NCBI RefSeq assembly: GCF_005938385.1
Contig: NZ_VCRA01000016.1
Location: 1-64,000 of the forward strand
DNA length: 64,000 nt
Direction: 5' to 3'
From: Paenibacillus mesophilus
GTDB taxonomy: Bacteria; Bacillota; Bacilli; Paenibacillales; NBRC-103111
Shown here: piece after piece, positions 1-8,002 of the stretch
Numbering within the stretch: the first letter of the stretch is position 1
Layout of the letters: each line of letters begins with the position of its first letter
Position numbers and translations under genes: made by a program
Notes under the pieces: model-generated
Database searches by the model: none
What the model was told of the DNA's origin: nothing
Seen by the model: the letters and a program-made list of their open reading frames with translations, nothing else

Positions 1-128
1 GAAGCCCCCCTCAAGATGAGATTTCCCAATTCGTAAGACCCCTGGTAGACGACCAGGTTGATAGGTTCGGGGTGGAAGCGCGGCAACGCGTGCAGCTGAC
101 GAATACTAATCGGTCGAGGGCTTATCCT
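1..128 (+). rRNA. 23S rRNA, 3' end (partial)
   Basis: The first bases match the conserved 3' end of bacterial 23S rRNA, including the segment before the final helix that reads GACGAATACTAATCGGTCGA. The gene begins before the window. The exact 3' end is placed by the usual end of that helix and may be off by a few bases. It is followed by 5S rRNA and tRNAs, as in a Bacillales rrn operon. Confidence 0.93.
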
Positions 129-260
129 AAAAGCTTTCCGGAGGAAAGCTACTTCGGAAGCAATAACTTGGTCCCGGTAAACCCCCGGGGCACTCGATTC
201 CAGCTTCAACTCGATTCGTTTCGCATTCAGTTTTCAAGGAATAAACCTTGAGCACAATCG

Positions 261-377
261 TTTGGTGATGATGGCGGAGGTGACCCACGCGTTCCCATCC
301 CGAACACGACCGTTAAGCCCTCCAGCGCCGATGGTACTTGGACCGCAGGGTCCTGGGAGAGTAGGACGTTGCCAAGC
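261..377 (+). rRNA. 5S rRNA
   Basis: A 117-base segment begins TTTGGTGATGATGGCGGAGG and contains the conserved CCCATCCCGAACACG block and the closing GAGAGTAGGACGTTGCCAAG. The ends pair as helix I. It lies about 130 bases after the 23S end, which is normal rrn order. Confidence 0.95.
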
Positions 378-387
378 GATCGACCAT

Positions 388-463
388 TCCCTGATAGCTC
401 AGTTGGTAGAGCACTCGGCTGTTAACCGAGTTGTCACAGGTTCGAGTCCTGTTCGGGGAGCCA
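388..463 (+). tRNA. tRNA-Asn (GTT)
   Basis: A cloverleaf folds with acceptor arms TCCCTGA and TCGGGGA, a TTCGAGTC T-loop and anticodon GTT in the loop CTGTTAA. The 3' GCCA is encoded. It is the first gene of the tRNA array behind 5S rRNA. Confidence 0.96.
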
Positions 464-464
464 T

Positions 465-537
465 GCTTCCATAGCTCAGTAGGTAGAGTGCATCCATGGT
501 AAGGATGAGGTCACCGGTTCGATCCCGGTTGGAAGCT
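465..537 (+). tRNA. tRNA-Thr (GGT)
   Basis: Acceptor arms GCTTCCA and TGGAAGC enclose a cloverleaf with anticodon stem CATCC/GGATG and loop ATGGTAA, giving anticodon GGT. The terminal CCA is not encoded. Confidence 0.94.
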
Positions 538-562
538 TCTCCGCAAAGCTGCGGATACTCGC

Positions 563-634
563 GGCCCGTTGGTCAAGGGGTTAAGACACCTCCCTTTCAC
601 GGAGGTAACAGGGGTTCGAATCCCCTACGGGTCA
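563..634 (+). tRNA. tRNA-Glu (TTC)
   Basis: Acceptor arms GGCCCGT and ACGGGTC, with the D-arm segment TTGGTCAAGGGGTTAAG typical of tRNA-Glu. The anticodon loop is CTTTCAC, giving TTC. No encoded CCA. Confidence 0.95.
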
Positions 635-703
635 TTTTTTCCATAAGCAGCATTTGATCACTGACATACATAGTTTGCTTCTTATGGGAAACCATATTGA
701 TGC

Positions 704-779
704 GGACGCTTAGCTCAGCCGGGAGAGCATCTGCCTTACAAGCAGAGGGTCGGCGGTTCGATCCCGTCAGCGTCCACCA
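704..779 (+). tRNA. tRNA-Val (TAC)
   Basis: Acceptor arms GGACGCT and AGCGTCC, anticodon stem TCTGC/GCAGA and loop CTTACAA, giving anticodon TAC. The 3' ACCA is encoded. Confidence 0.95.
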
Positions 780-794
780 TATCCATAACTATGT

Positions 795-870
<76 letters not shown>

Positions 871-882
871 TGAACGAATTAT

Positions 883-954
883 TGGGGATTAGCCAAGCGG
901 TAAGGCAACGGACTTTGACTCCGTCATGCCTAGGTTCGAATCCTAGATCCCCAG
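883..954 (+). tRNA. tRNA-Gln (TTG)
   Basis: Acceptor arms TGGGGAT and ATCCCCA, anticodon stem ACGGA/TCCGT and loop CTTTGAC, giving anticodon TTG. No encoded CCA. Confidence 0.95.
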
Positions 955-970
955 TTTTTTCTTTAAGCAT

Positions 971-1043
971 GAGCCATTAGCTCAGTTGGTAGAGCACCTG
1001 ACTTTTAATCAGGGTGTCGTAGGTTCGAGTCCTACATGGCTCA
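971..1043 (+). tRNA. tRNA-Lys (TTT)
   Basis: Acceptor arms GAGCCAT and ATGGCTC, anticodon stem CCTGA/TCAGG and loop CTTTTAA, giving anticodon TTT. No encoded CCA. Confidence 0.96.
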
Positions 1044-1054
1044 CATTCCCTGAA

Positions 1055-1135
1055 GCGCGTGTGGCGGAATTGGCAGACGCACCAGACTTAGGATCTGGCG
1101 CCTTCGGCGTGGGGGTTCAAGTCCCTCCACGCGCA
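1055..1135 (+). tRNA. tRNA-Leu (TAG)
   Basis: A class II tRNA with a long variable arm (CGCCTTCGGCG). Acceptor arms are GCGCGTG and CACGCGC. The anticodon stem CCAGA/TCTGG holds loop CTTAGGA, giving anticodon TAG. Confidence 0.95.
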
Positions 1136-1147
1136 TCATCTTCAAAT

Positions 1148-1222
1148 GCGGACGTGGCTCAGTGGTAGAGCATCGCCTTGCCAAGGCGAGGGTCGCGAGT
1201 TCGAATCTCGTCGTCCGCTCCA
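1148..1222 (+). tRNA. tRNA-Gly (GCC)
   Basis: Acceptor arms GCGGACG and CGTCCGC, anticodon stem TCGCC/GGCGA and loop TTGCCAA, giving anticodon GCC. The 3' TCCA is encoded. Confidence 0.95.
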
Positions 1223-1231
1223 ATATAAGTT

Positions 1232-1308
1232 GTGCCCTTAGCTCAGCCGGATAGAGCGTTTGACTACGAATCAAAAGGTCGGGAGTTCGAATCTCTCAGG
1301 GCACGCCA
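1232..1308 (+). tRNA. tRNA-Arg (ACG)
   Basis: Acceptor arms GTGCCCT and AGGGCAC, anticodon stem TTTGA/TCAAA and loop CTACGAA, giving anticodon ACG, whose A34 is normally edited to inosine. The 3' GCCA is encoded. Confidence 0.95.
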
Positions 1309-1328
1309 TTTTTCAAATTTCACATTGT

Positions 1329-1402
1329 CGGGACGTAGCTCAGCTTGGTAGAGCACCTGGTTTGGGACCAGGGGGTCGCATGTTCAAATCGTGTCGTCCC
1401 GA
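1329..1402 (+). tRNA. tRNA-Pro (TGG)
   Basis: Acceptor arms CGGGACG and CGTCCCG, anticodon stem CCTGG/CCAGG and loop TTTGGGA, giving anticodon TGG. No encoded CCA. Confidence 0.95.
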
Positions 1403-1405
1403 TTT

Positions 1406-1476
1406 GCGGGTGTAGTTCAATGGTAGAACTCCAGCCTTCCAAGCTGGTAGCGTGGGTTCGATTCCCATCACCCGCT
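1406..1476 (+). tRNA. tRNA-Gly (TCC)
   Basis: Acceptor arms GCGGGTG and CACCCGC, anticodon stem CCAGC/GCTGG and loop CTTCCAA, giving anticodon TCC. It is the last tRNA, just before the array's terminator. Confidence 0.95.
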
Positions 1477-1485
1477 TCAAAGAAG

Positions 1486-1520
1486 AGACGGAAAGCCGAA
1501 TATCGGTTTCCGTCTTTTTT
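1486..1520 (+). terminator. Terminator of the rRNA-tRNA array
   Basis: GACGGAAA pairs with TTTCCGTC around a short inner helix and is followed by six T residues. It sits ten bases after the last tRNA. Confidence 0.9.
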
Positions 1521-1807
1521 GTTGATACGCAAACCGATATTCGCCATGCGGTATAGATCATCTGGGACAGGATGTAAGGACTGGACATTTTTGCACTTGA
1601 ATTATGGCGGGGTTCCTACTAAGATAGAAAGGACATACTTTGCCCTAGGCCATTATGAATGAAGGCATTCGGTAATCGCTTTCGTGGAAGAAGAGGCCGA
1701 TAAGGTCTTTTTTGTGTATATATGAGCTTGAATTGGATTATTTATCGCGTTAAAGCAGGAATGCCGTAAAATTTGTCGAATGTGTTAAGGATATGGAGGG
1801 AGTTACT
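1521..1807 (+). other. Intergenic region before ppc
   Basis: About 290 bases without a credible gene. It is AT-richer than its surroundings and presumably carries the ppc promoter, but I could not single out a convincing -35/-10 pair. Confidence 0.5.
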
Positions 1808-4603
1808 ATGACTGAAGCAACAATAGATGCGACGCAAGGCAATTCCAGCAATCAGCTGCTGCGCCGTGACGTTCGATTTCTAGGAAACATTCTTGGGGAA
1901 GTGCTCATTCATCAAGGCGGACAGGAACTGCTTAATTTGGAGGAGCAAATTCGCGAGATGAGCAAGACATTGCGGGCTTCTTCGGACCCGGCTCTGCTGC
2001 AGGATTTCAAAAATGTAATCCGCTCGCTCAGTCCGGAAGATCGGCATAACGTCGTCCGGGCTTTTGCGATTTATTTCCAGTTGGTCAACATTGCCGAACA
2101 GAATCATCGTATTCGCCGCAAACGGGACTATGACCGATCGTCCGGCGAGAAAATCCAGCCGGGTTCGATCGAGAACACGATTTCTGAATTGAGTAAACAA
2201 GACGTGCCTGCCGACGAACTGCAGGATATGCTGCAGCACATCTCGCTGGAGCTCGTCATGACGGCGCATCCGACGGAAGCGACGAGACGCGTAGTTCTGG
2301 AAATCCATCAGCGTATCGCGGAAGACGTAATGAAATTGGATAATCCGTCCTTGACGAACCGGGAGAGGGAGCAGCTGCGCGAGAAGCTTGTAAGCGAGGT
2401 ACTTACGCTTTGGCAAACCGATGAGCTGCGCGACCGGAAACCGACCGTATTGGACGAAGTACGCAACGGCTTGTATTATTTCGACGAGACGTTATTCGAC
2501 GTGCTTCCGGAAGTATATCAGGAGCTGGAACGCTGTCTGAATAAATATTATCCGGACTCGGACTGGGCTATTCCGACCTTTTTGCGTTTCGGATCTTGGA
2601 TCGGCGGCGATCGGGACGGCAACCCTTCGGTTACGGCGCAAATTACGTGGGAGACGCTCACGCTGCACCGCCAGTTGGCACTCCAAAAATATGAACAACA
2701 GCTTGTCCAACTGATGAACCATTTGAGCTTCAGTACGAACATTGTGAAGGTAACGCCGGAGCTGCTTGCCTCCATCGAATTGGACAAGCAAAATATCCGG
2801 CTTAAATCCGAGGACGTCTGGCGCAACGATAACGAGCCATACCGGATCAAGCTGACGTATATGGTCGAGAAAATCGCCAACACCCAGAACCACGGCTTCA
2901 AAAACACGAAGGCGAAGTATTCGGCTCCCGAAGAACTGCTTGACGATCTCCAATTGATCGACAGAAGCCTTCGCAACCATTATGCCGATTACACCGCAAA
3001 TATTTATATCCGTAAGCTGATCCGTCAAGTAGAGCTGTTCGGATTCCACTTGGCCGGGTTGGACGTTCGACAGCACAGCAAAGAGCATGAAGCGGCTATG
3101 AACGAAATATTGGCGAGAATGAACATTGCGGGCAACTACTCGATTCTTTCCGAGGAAGAGAAGATCGCCTTGCTCAGCCGTTTGCTTAACGATCCGCGTC
3201 CGTTGATGTCCCCTTACTTGGAATACTCGGAATCGACGATGGAAGTCATCAGCGTGTACAAAGCCATTAAGGCGGCACAAGCCGAGTTCGGGCAGAAGTG
3301 TATCACGACATATTTGATCAGTATGACGCAAGGCGCCAGCGACCTGCTGGAAGTGATGGTACTTGGAAAAGAAGTCGGCCTGTACCGACGCGAGTCGGAC
3401 GGAACGGTTCGCTGCACGCTTCAGCCTGCGCCGCTTTTCGAGACGATCGAAGATTTGCATGCCGCTCCCGGCATTATGGACACCGTGTTCAATATTCCGG
3501 CTTACCGCGACAGCATACCGGATTTCAACAATATTCAGGAAATCATGCTCGGCTACTCGGACAGCAATAAGGACGGCGGCGTCCTTACGGCGAACTGGGA
3601 ACTGCGCGTAGCGCTGAAAGACATTACGAAAGTGGCCAAGAGCCATCAAGTGAAGCTGAAGTTTTTCCACGGTCGCGGCGGTGCGCTCGGACGCGGCGGC
3701 ATGCCGCTCAACCGGAGCATTCTGGCCCAGCCTCCCGAGACGATCGGCGGCGGGATCAAGATTACGGAACAGGGCGAGGTGCTCTCCTCCCGTTACGCGC
3801 TTAAGGGGATCGCTTACCGCAGCTTGGAGCAAGCCACTTCCGCTTTGATCACAAGCGCTTATTTGGCGAAGAAGCCGCTCGATACGGCCGACGAGCATGA
3901 GTACGAAGCGATCATGAAGTCGATATCGGAGCAATCGCAGACGAAATACCAGGATCTCATTTTCCGCGACCCGGATTTTTACCGGTTCTTCAAGGAATCG
4001 ACACCGCTGCCGGAAATCGGCGAGCTGAATATCGGCTCCCGTCCGTCCAAACGTAAAGGCAGCGACCGTTTCGAAGACTTGCGCGCCATTCCGTGGGTGT
4101 TCGCCTGGACGCAAAGTCGGTACTTGCTTCCCGCCTGGTACGCTGCAGGGTCCGGTCTTCAGACTTATTACCAAGGAAACCCGGATAAGTTGCAGAAGCT
4201 GAAAGAAATGTACGAATCTTGGTCATTCTTCAGCTCTACGATAGACAACTTGCAGATGGCGCTTGGTAAAGCGGACATGCTGATCGCTCAAGAATATTCG
4301 CAAATGGCGAAAAATACCGAAGCAGGCAAGCGTATTTTCGAACAAATCCGCAAAGAATATGAATTGACATCACAGCTCATCTTGCAAATTACGGGCCAGA
4401 AAGAAATCTTGGATAACCAGTCGGTCATCCAAGAGTCGATCAAGCTTCGCAATCCGTATGTCGATCCGCTGAGCTATTTGCAAGTGCAGCTTCTCAGCGA
4501 GCTCAGATCGCTCGATGGAGATTCCGAAAACGGTGCGAACCTGCTGAGGGAAGTGCTGCTCACGATCAATGGCATAGCGGCCGGTTTGCGCAATACGGGC
4601 TGA
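1808..4603 (+). CDS. ppc: Phosphoenolpyruvate carboxylase
   Basis: Cytosolic enzyme that carboxylates phosphoenolpyruvate to oxaloacetate and so refills the TCA cycle. The 931-residue length is normal for the family. Both signature regions are present: the TAHPTEATRR motif at about residues 152-161 with its catalytic His, and KFFHGRGGALGRGG from about residue 618. The C-terminus ends in NTG as usual. An upstream in-frame ATG at 1793 overlaps the ribosome binding site GGAGGGAG. The ATG at 1808, seven bases after that site, is the better start. It is monocistronic, with a terminator directly behind it. Confidence 0.97.
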   Translation: MTEATIDATQGNSSNQLLRRDVRFLGNILGEVLIHQGGQELLNLEEQIREMSKTLRASSDPALLQDFKNVIRSLSPEDRHNVVRAFAIYFQLVNIAEQNHRIRRKRDYDRSSGEKIQPGSIENTISELSKQDVPADELQDMLQHISLELVMTAHPTEATRRVVLEIHQRIAEDVMKLDNPSLTNREREQLREKLVSEVLTLWQTDELRDRKPTVLDEVRNGLYYFDETLFDVLPEVYQELERCLNKYYPDSDWAIPTFLRFGSWIGGDRDGNPSVTAQITWETLTLHRQLALQKYEQQLVQLMNHLSFSTNIVKVTPELLASIELDKQNIRLKSEDVWRNDNEPYRIKLTYMVEKIANTQNHGFKNTKAKYSAPEELLDDLQLIDRSLRNHYADYTANIYIRKLIRQVELFGFHLAGLDVRQHSKEHEAAMNEILARMNIAGNYSILSEEEKIALLSRLLNDPRPLMSPYLEYSESTMEVISVYKAIKAAQAEFGQKCITTYLISMTQGASDLLEVMVLGKEVGLYRRESDGTVRCTLQPAPLFETIEDLHAAPGIMDTVFNIPAYRDSIPDFNNIQEIMLGYSDSNKDGGVLTANWELRVALKDITKVAKSHQVKLKFFHGRGGALGRGGMPLNRSILAQPPETIGGGIKITEQGEVLSSRYALKGIAYRSLEQATSALITSAYLAKKPLDTADEHEYEAIMKSISEQSQTKYQDLIFRDPDFYRFFKESTPLPEIGELNIGSRPSKRKGSDRFEDLRAIPWVFAWTQSRYLLPAWYAAGSGLQTYYQGNPDKLQKLKEMYESWSFFSSTIDNLQMALGKADMLIAQEYSQMAKNTEAGKRIFEQIRKEYELTSQLILQITGQKEILDNQSVIQESIKLRNPYVDPLSYLQVQLLSELRSLDGDSENGANLLREVLLTINGIAAGLRNTG

Positions 4604-4636
4604 TCTTCTCGCCAGTTCATACGATGAATCACATAA

Positions 4637-4679
4637 AGTCGGGAGCCGATTCCAGTGGAGAACGGTTCTCGACTTTTTT
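4637..4679 (+). terminator. Terminator after ppc
   Basis: AGTCGGGAGCCG pairs with CGGTTCTCGACT (two G-T pairs) and runs into seven T residues. It lies between the ppc stop and the EamA gene and rules out a start of the latter before about 4680. Confidence 0.88.
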
Positions 4680-4734
4680 CGTAAAAAAATGTAATCTTAA
4701 GAGAAGGCTATCCATACGGGAGAGTGAACAAATT

Positions 4735-5646
4735 TTGAAAGCGAAGGCTTCCCGTTGGCTCGCCGTCATGCTGGTACTGCTCGGTGCGACCAGCTACGGC
4801 ATGCTGTCTCCGTTTATCAAGATGGCGTACGACCGGGGCTTCAATGATGTGCAGGTCAGTGCGAGCCAAATCACGATGGGAACCGCGATATTATGGTTCA
4901 TGGTGCTGGTCAACCGGAAGGCGTGGGCGAATCCGTTTCGTCAGCCTTGGATCCGCATGGCGCTGATCGGGATATTCGGACTCGCGCTTACTACTTTTTT
5001 CTACAACAATACGTTATCCAGGTTGGACGCTTCTTTGTCGATCGTGCTTCTGTTTCAATTCACATGGATTACGATTGTGATGGAATGTCTCTACACACGA
5101 ACGAAGCCGTCGCGGAATCAAGTCATTGCGGTCGTGTTCGTATTGGCGGGTACTTTGCTTGCGGTCAACTTGTCGTCGGGCGCTATGAGGGCGGTACAGC
5201 CGCTCGGAGTGCTCTTGGGGCTAATGTCCGCTTGTACATATAGTTTATTTTTGTTTGCGGCAGGGAAAGTAAAGACAACGCTGCATGCTAGCATGAAGTC
5301 TGCGATCATGCTTACTGCAGCGCTGCCAGTGCTATATATCGTGTACCCGCCGCATACGATTTTTTCCGCGAATGCCGGGACGCTGCTCGGATGGGGAATC
5401 CTGCTCGGGCTCCTCGGATCGGTGCTGCCGACTCTCTTCTTCAATATAGGGATTCCGGCAATCGGGAGCTCTCTTTCCGCCATGCTCGCTTCCATGGAGC
5501 TTCCGGTGGCGTTGACGGGGGCGTTGTTCATACTGGGTGAGCGCGTGCTGCCTTCGCAGTGGGCGGGAATGGTGTTGATACTTCTCGGTATCGTCGTGTC
5601 GGAAATCCGTACGTCCGCATCTGTACGGCCGGGTGGGGGCGGATGA
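4735..5646 (+). CDS. EamA/DMT-family transporter
   Basis: A 303-residue integral membrane protein with about ten hydrophobic segments in two EamA (DUF6) halves, which is the drug/metabolite transporter superfamily layout. The substrate cannot be read from sequence; relatives export amino acids, metabolites or drugs. The start chosen is TTG 4735 behind GGGAGAG, because the longer reading frame to 4624 would run through the ppc terminator. The gene ends 33 bases before sigW, so read-through into sigW is possible. Confidence 0.85.
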   Translation: MKAKASRWLAVMLVLLGATSYGMLSPFIKMAYDRGFNDVQVSASQITMGTAILWFMVLVNRKAWANPFRQPWIRMALIGIFGLALTTFFYNNTLSRLDASLSIVLLFQFTWITIVMECLYTRTKPSRNQVIAVVFVLAGTLLAVNLSSGAMRAVQPLGVLLGLMSACTYSLFLFAAGKVKTTLHASMKSAIMLTAALPVLYIVYPPHTIFSANAGTLLGWGILLGLLGSVLPTLFFNIGIPAIGSSLSAMLASMELPVALTGALFILGERVLPSQWAGMVLILLGIVVSEIRTSASVRPGGGG

Positions 5647-5679
5647 CGAGGATACGATGCCGGGATGGGAGGAATGTCG

Positions 5680-6252
5680 GTGAATTTTGTGGAAACGAGG
5701 CTGGCCAAGCTGGCCCGTAACGGCGACCGTCGTGCGTTCAGCGAGCTGGTCGACTTGTATAAGGATAAAATATACCACCTCGCTTACCGGATGCTGCACA
5801 ATGTGCAGGAAGCGGAGGATGTGGTGCAGGAAACATTTCTGCGCGTCTATACGAATTTGAACCGGTATGACGATGCGCAAAAATTTTCCACATGGATTTA
5901 TCGTATCGGCACGAACCTGTGTATCGATCGCCTCCGCAAGCGGAAAGCATCCTATTCCTTGGACGCCGAAGTGAATGACAGCGAAGGAAGCGACTGGTAC
6001 TCGATGCTGGCAAGCAACGAACGAACCCCGGAAGGGGAATTGCTCTTGTCCGAGACGCAGGAGCAAGTGCGGAAGGCGATCGATTCGCTGCCGGAGAAGT
6101 ATAAATCCGCCGTTATTTTAAGATATTTGCATGATATGTCGCTGCAGGAAATTAGCGAAGTGCTCGATATGCCGGTCACTACCGTCAAGACGCGGGTTCA
6201 CCGCGGACGGGAATATTTGCGCGAACGGCTGGAGAAAGAATCTATCCTGTAA
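5680..6252 (+). CDS. sigW: ECF sigma factor SigW
   Basis: A 190-residue extracytoplasmic-function sigma factor. Region 2 carries DLYKDKIYHLAYRMLHN and the -10-recognition stretch ending in FSTWIYRIGTNLCIDRLRK. Region 4 carries LPEKYKSAVILRYLHDMS and the helix-turn-helix PVTTVKTRVHRGREYLRERL. The closest known relative is SigW of Bacillales, which controls envelope-stress and antimicrobial-resistance genes. The GTG at 5680 is chosen because GGGAGGA lies six bases upstream; ATG 5665 and 5674 overlap that site. An anti-sigma gene follows at once, supporting the SigW identity. Confidence 0.92.
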   Translation: MNFVETRLAKLARNGDRRAFSELVDLYKDKIYHLAYRMLHNVQEAEDVVQETFLRVYTNLNRYDDAQKFSTWIYRIGTNLCIDRLRKRKASYSLDAEVNDSEGSDWYSMLASNERTPEGELLLSETQEQVRKAIDSLPEKYKSAVILRYLHDMSLQEISEVLDMPVTTVKTRVHRGREYLRERLEKESIL

Positions 6253-6263
6253 GCCGGAAAAGT

Positions 6264-6289
6264 TGAAACGTTTCCCGAGCTTGCACGTA
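6264..6289 (+). promoter_or_regulatory. SigW-type promoter between sigW and rsiW
   Basis: TGAAAC at 6264-6269 and CGTA at 6286-6289 are separated by exactly 16 bases. This is the consensus recognised by Bacillus SigW. It lies after the sigW stop and before rsiW, so it would give SigW-dependent expression of the anti-sigma factor. Confidence 0.8.
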
Positions 6290-6341
6290 TTGTACATTAC
6301 GATATACTATGCGAAGGAAAGCAAGGAAAGGAGTGGCACGA

Positions 6342-6953
6342 ATGATGAACTGCAAAGAAGCCATCCTTTTAATGCACGATTATTTGGACGGAGACTTGAC
6401 GGGACCGGAGGCGGCACAGCTGAAGAAGCATCTGATCGGATGCCCGAGCTGCCAGGAGCATTATTCGAAGCTGGAGAAGGCGGGAGCTCTCGTCTCTTCC
6501 TTAAAGCCGGTTACTGCGCCCAGCCACATGACGACCGCGGCTATTATGCAAAGCCTTCCGGCACCTGCCAAGCGATCGGCCTGGATGAAGTGGCCCCGCC
6601 GTCATCCCGCGGCATCGGTAGCGGCGATTTTCTTCATGGTCATGCTGGGCAGCTTCCTGACGATGTGGAATGAAGACACGCAGCTAGTCGTGCACGGTTC
6701 CGATCTCGAACAGGTCGTCATTAAAGGAAATACGGTTGTAGTGCCCGAAGGCCACACGGTGCAGGGCAATCTGATCGTGGAGAACGGACAAATCGAAGTA
6801 AGCGGCAAAATCAACGGCAACCTGGTCGTGATCGACGGCAACTATGCGCTCGCTTCGACCGCGCAAATATCCGGAGACATTACGAGCGTGAACCAGGCGG
6901 TCGAGTGGATTTGGTTTAAGCTGAACCAATTTGTATCGATGTTCGTCAAATAA
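6342..6953 (+). CDS. rsiW: Anti-sigma-W factor with zinc finger and beta-helical ectodomain
   Basis: A 203-residue membrane protein expected to hold SigW inactive. The N-terminus is a zinc anti-sigma domain with H30-x3-C34-x2-C37 (HLIGCPSC). A single membrane segment lies at about 89-108. The outer part (110-203) has short repeated strands such as VVVPEGHTVQGNLIVENGQ and ISGKINGNLVV-like turns, resembling polymer-forming bactofilin folds rather than the plain RsiW tail of B. subtilis. The start is ATG 6342, eight bases after AAGGAG. A longer start at 6309 lacks a site. In the SigW family it would be cleaved in stages at the membrane to release the sigma factor. Confidence 0.9.
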   Translation: MMNCKEAILLMHDYLDGDLTGPEAAQLKKHLIGCPSCQEHYSKLEKAGALVSSLKPVTAPSHMTTAAIMQSLPAPAKRSAWMKWPRRHPAASVAAIFFMVMLGSFLTMWNEDTQLVVHGSDLEQVVIKGNTVVVPEGHTVQGNLIVENGQIEVSGKINGNLVVIDGNYALASTAQISGDITSVNQAVEWIWFKLNQFVSMFVK

Positions 6954-7180
6954 AATCCGGGTGCTTGAGCGGACTAAGGTTCGCTGCTCGCATGCGGTCT
7001 TTTTTTTGTGAAACGAAGTATCGAGGCGTTTGGACGGTACGTTGCACATCGAAGATTTTGTCGGAATTCGTAGAAAGAATCCGCCCATCAACATTTAGGC
7101 AAAGCGAGGTTTTTTTCGGGAAATATGGTATGATTGTAGAACAGACAGAGAAGGCTCCGATGGGCAATGGGGGAACAGGC

Positions 7181-8002
7181 ATGGAACTTTTGACCGAAAT
7201 CCGAATTAAAGATATTATCGATATTCTGATCGTCAGCTATGTCATTTATCAACTGATTCTGCTCGTACGCGGAACCCGTGCCATCCAATTGTTGAAGGGC
7301 ATCGTCGTCGTCGTTCTGGCCTGGGCGCTCAGCATATGGTTCAATCTGAATACGCTGCAGTGGATGATGAACCAGATGTTCACGTTCGGGGTGCTTGCGG
7401 TCATTATCATTTTCCAGCCGGAGCTTCGCCGGGCGCTCGAGCAGTTGGGGCGGGGGAAGCTGTTCCGGGGCTCTTCATCCGATGAAGAGCAGGACGTAAC
7501 GAACCGCATTTCGCATATTTTGAAGTCGGTCAATCATTTGTCCAAACGCAAAATCGGCGCGCTCATCGTGTTCGAGCGGGAAACCGGGTTGAACGACTAC
7601 TTAGAATCGGGCATTCCGCTCGAGGCTCACATCACGTCGGAGCTGCTGATCAACATCTTCATCCCGAACACCCCTCTGCACGACGGAGCCGTCATTATTC
7701 GCAAACACCAGATCATGGCGGCCGGCTGCTACTTGCCGTTGTCCGAGAATCCGTTCATCAGCAAGGAGCTCGGCACCCGGCATCGGGCGGCAATCGGCTT
7801 GAGCGAAGTGTGCGATGCGATCTGCGTCGTCGTCTCGGAAGAAACGGGACAAGTTTCGCTTGCGATCAACGGCCAGATCGTCCGCGATATCAAGGAAGAA
7901 TCGCTCGTCTCGAAGCTGTTCGAGGAACTGCGCCCGAAGGCGAATGCGAAGGAAAAGACCCCTTTCTGGAAGCGGAAAGGAGGAGAGCCGAACAATGGAT
8001 AA
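7181..8002 (+). CDS. cdaA: Diadenylate cyclase CdaA
   Basis: A 273-residue membrane-bound enzyme that condenses two ATP to c-di-AMP. Three N-terminal membrane segments (about 12-29, 38-55, 63-79) precede a DisA_N catalytic domain with the DGA motif at 168-170 and GTRHRAA at 198-204, both needed for nucleotide binding. ATG 7181 is preceded by GGGGG and matches the family N-terminus; upstream in-frame starts lack support. It overlaps cdaR by eight bases and is followed by glmM, the conserved cdaA-cdaR-glmM operon of Firmicutes in which CdaR and GlmM modulate the cyclase. Confidence 0.96.
   Translation: MELLTEIRIKDIIDILIVSYVIYQLILLVRGTRAIQLLKGIVVVVLAWALSIWFNLNTLQWMMNQMFTFGVLAVIIIFQPELRRALEQLGRGKLFRGSSSDEEQDVTNRISHILKSVNHLSKRKIGALIVFERETGLNDYLESGIPLEAHITSELLINIFIPNTPLHDGAVIIRKHQIMAAGCYLPLSENPFISKELGTRHRAAIGLSEVCDAICVVVSEETGQVSLAINGQIVRDIKEESLVSKLFEELRPKANAKEKTPFWKRKGGEPNNG

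Noticed and set aside
262..474. Open frames across the 5S rRNA and the tRNA genes
   Set aside because: They run through structural RNA genes and cannot be real proteins.
2492..4174. Long minus-strand open frame inside ppc
   Set aside because: It is the antisense shadow of a strongly conserved gene; it has no ribosome site and shows an Arg/His/Leu-rich composition with no domain.
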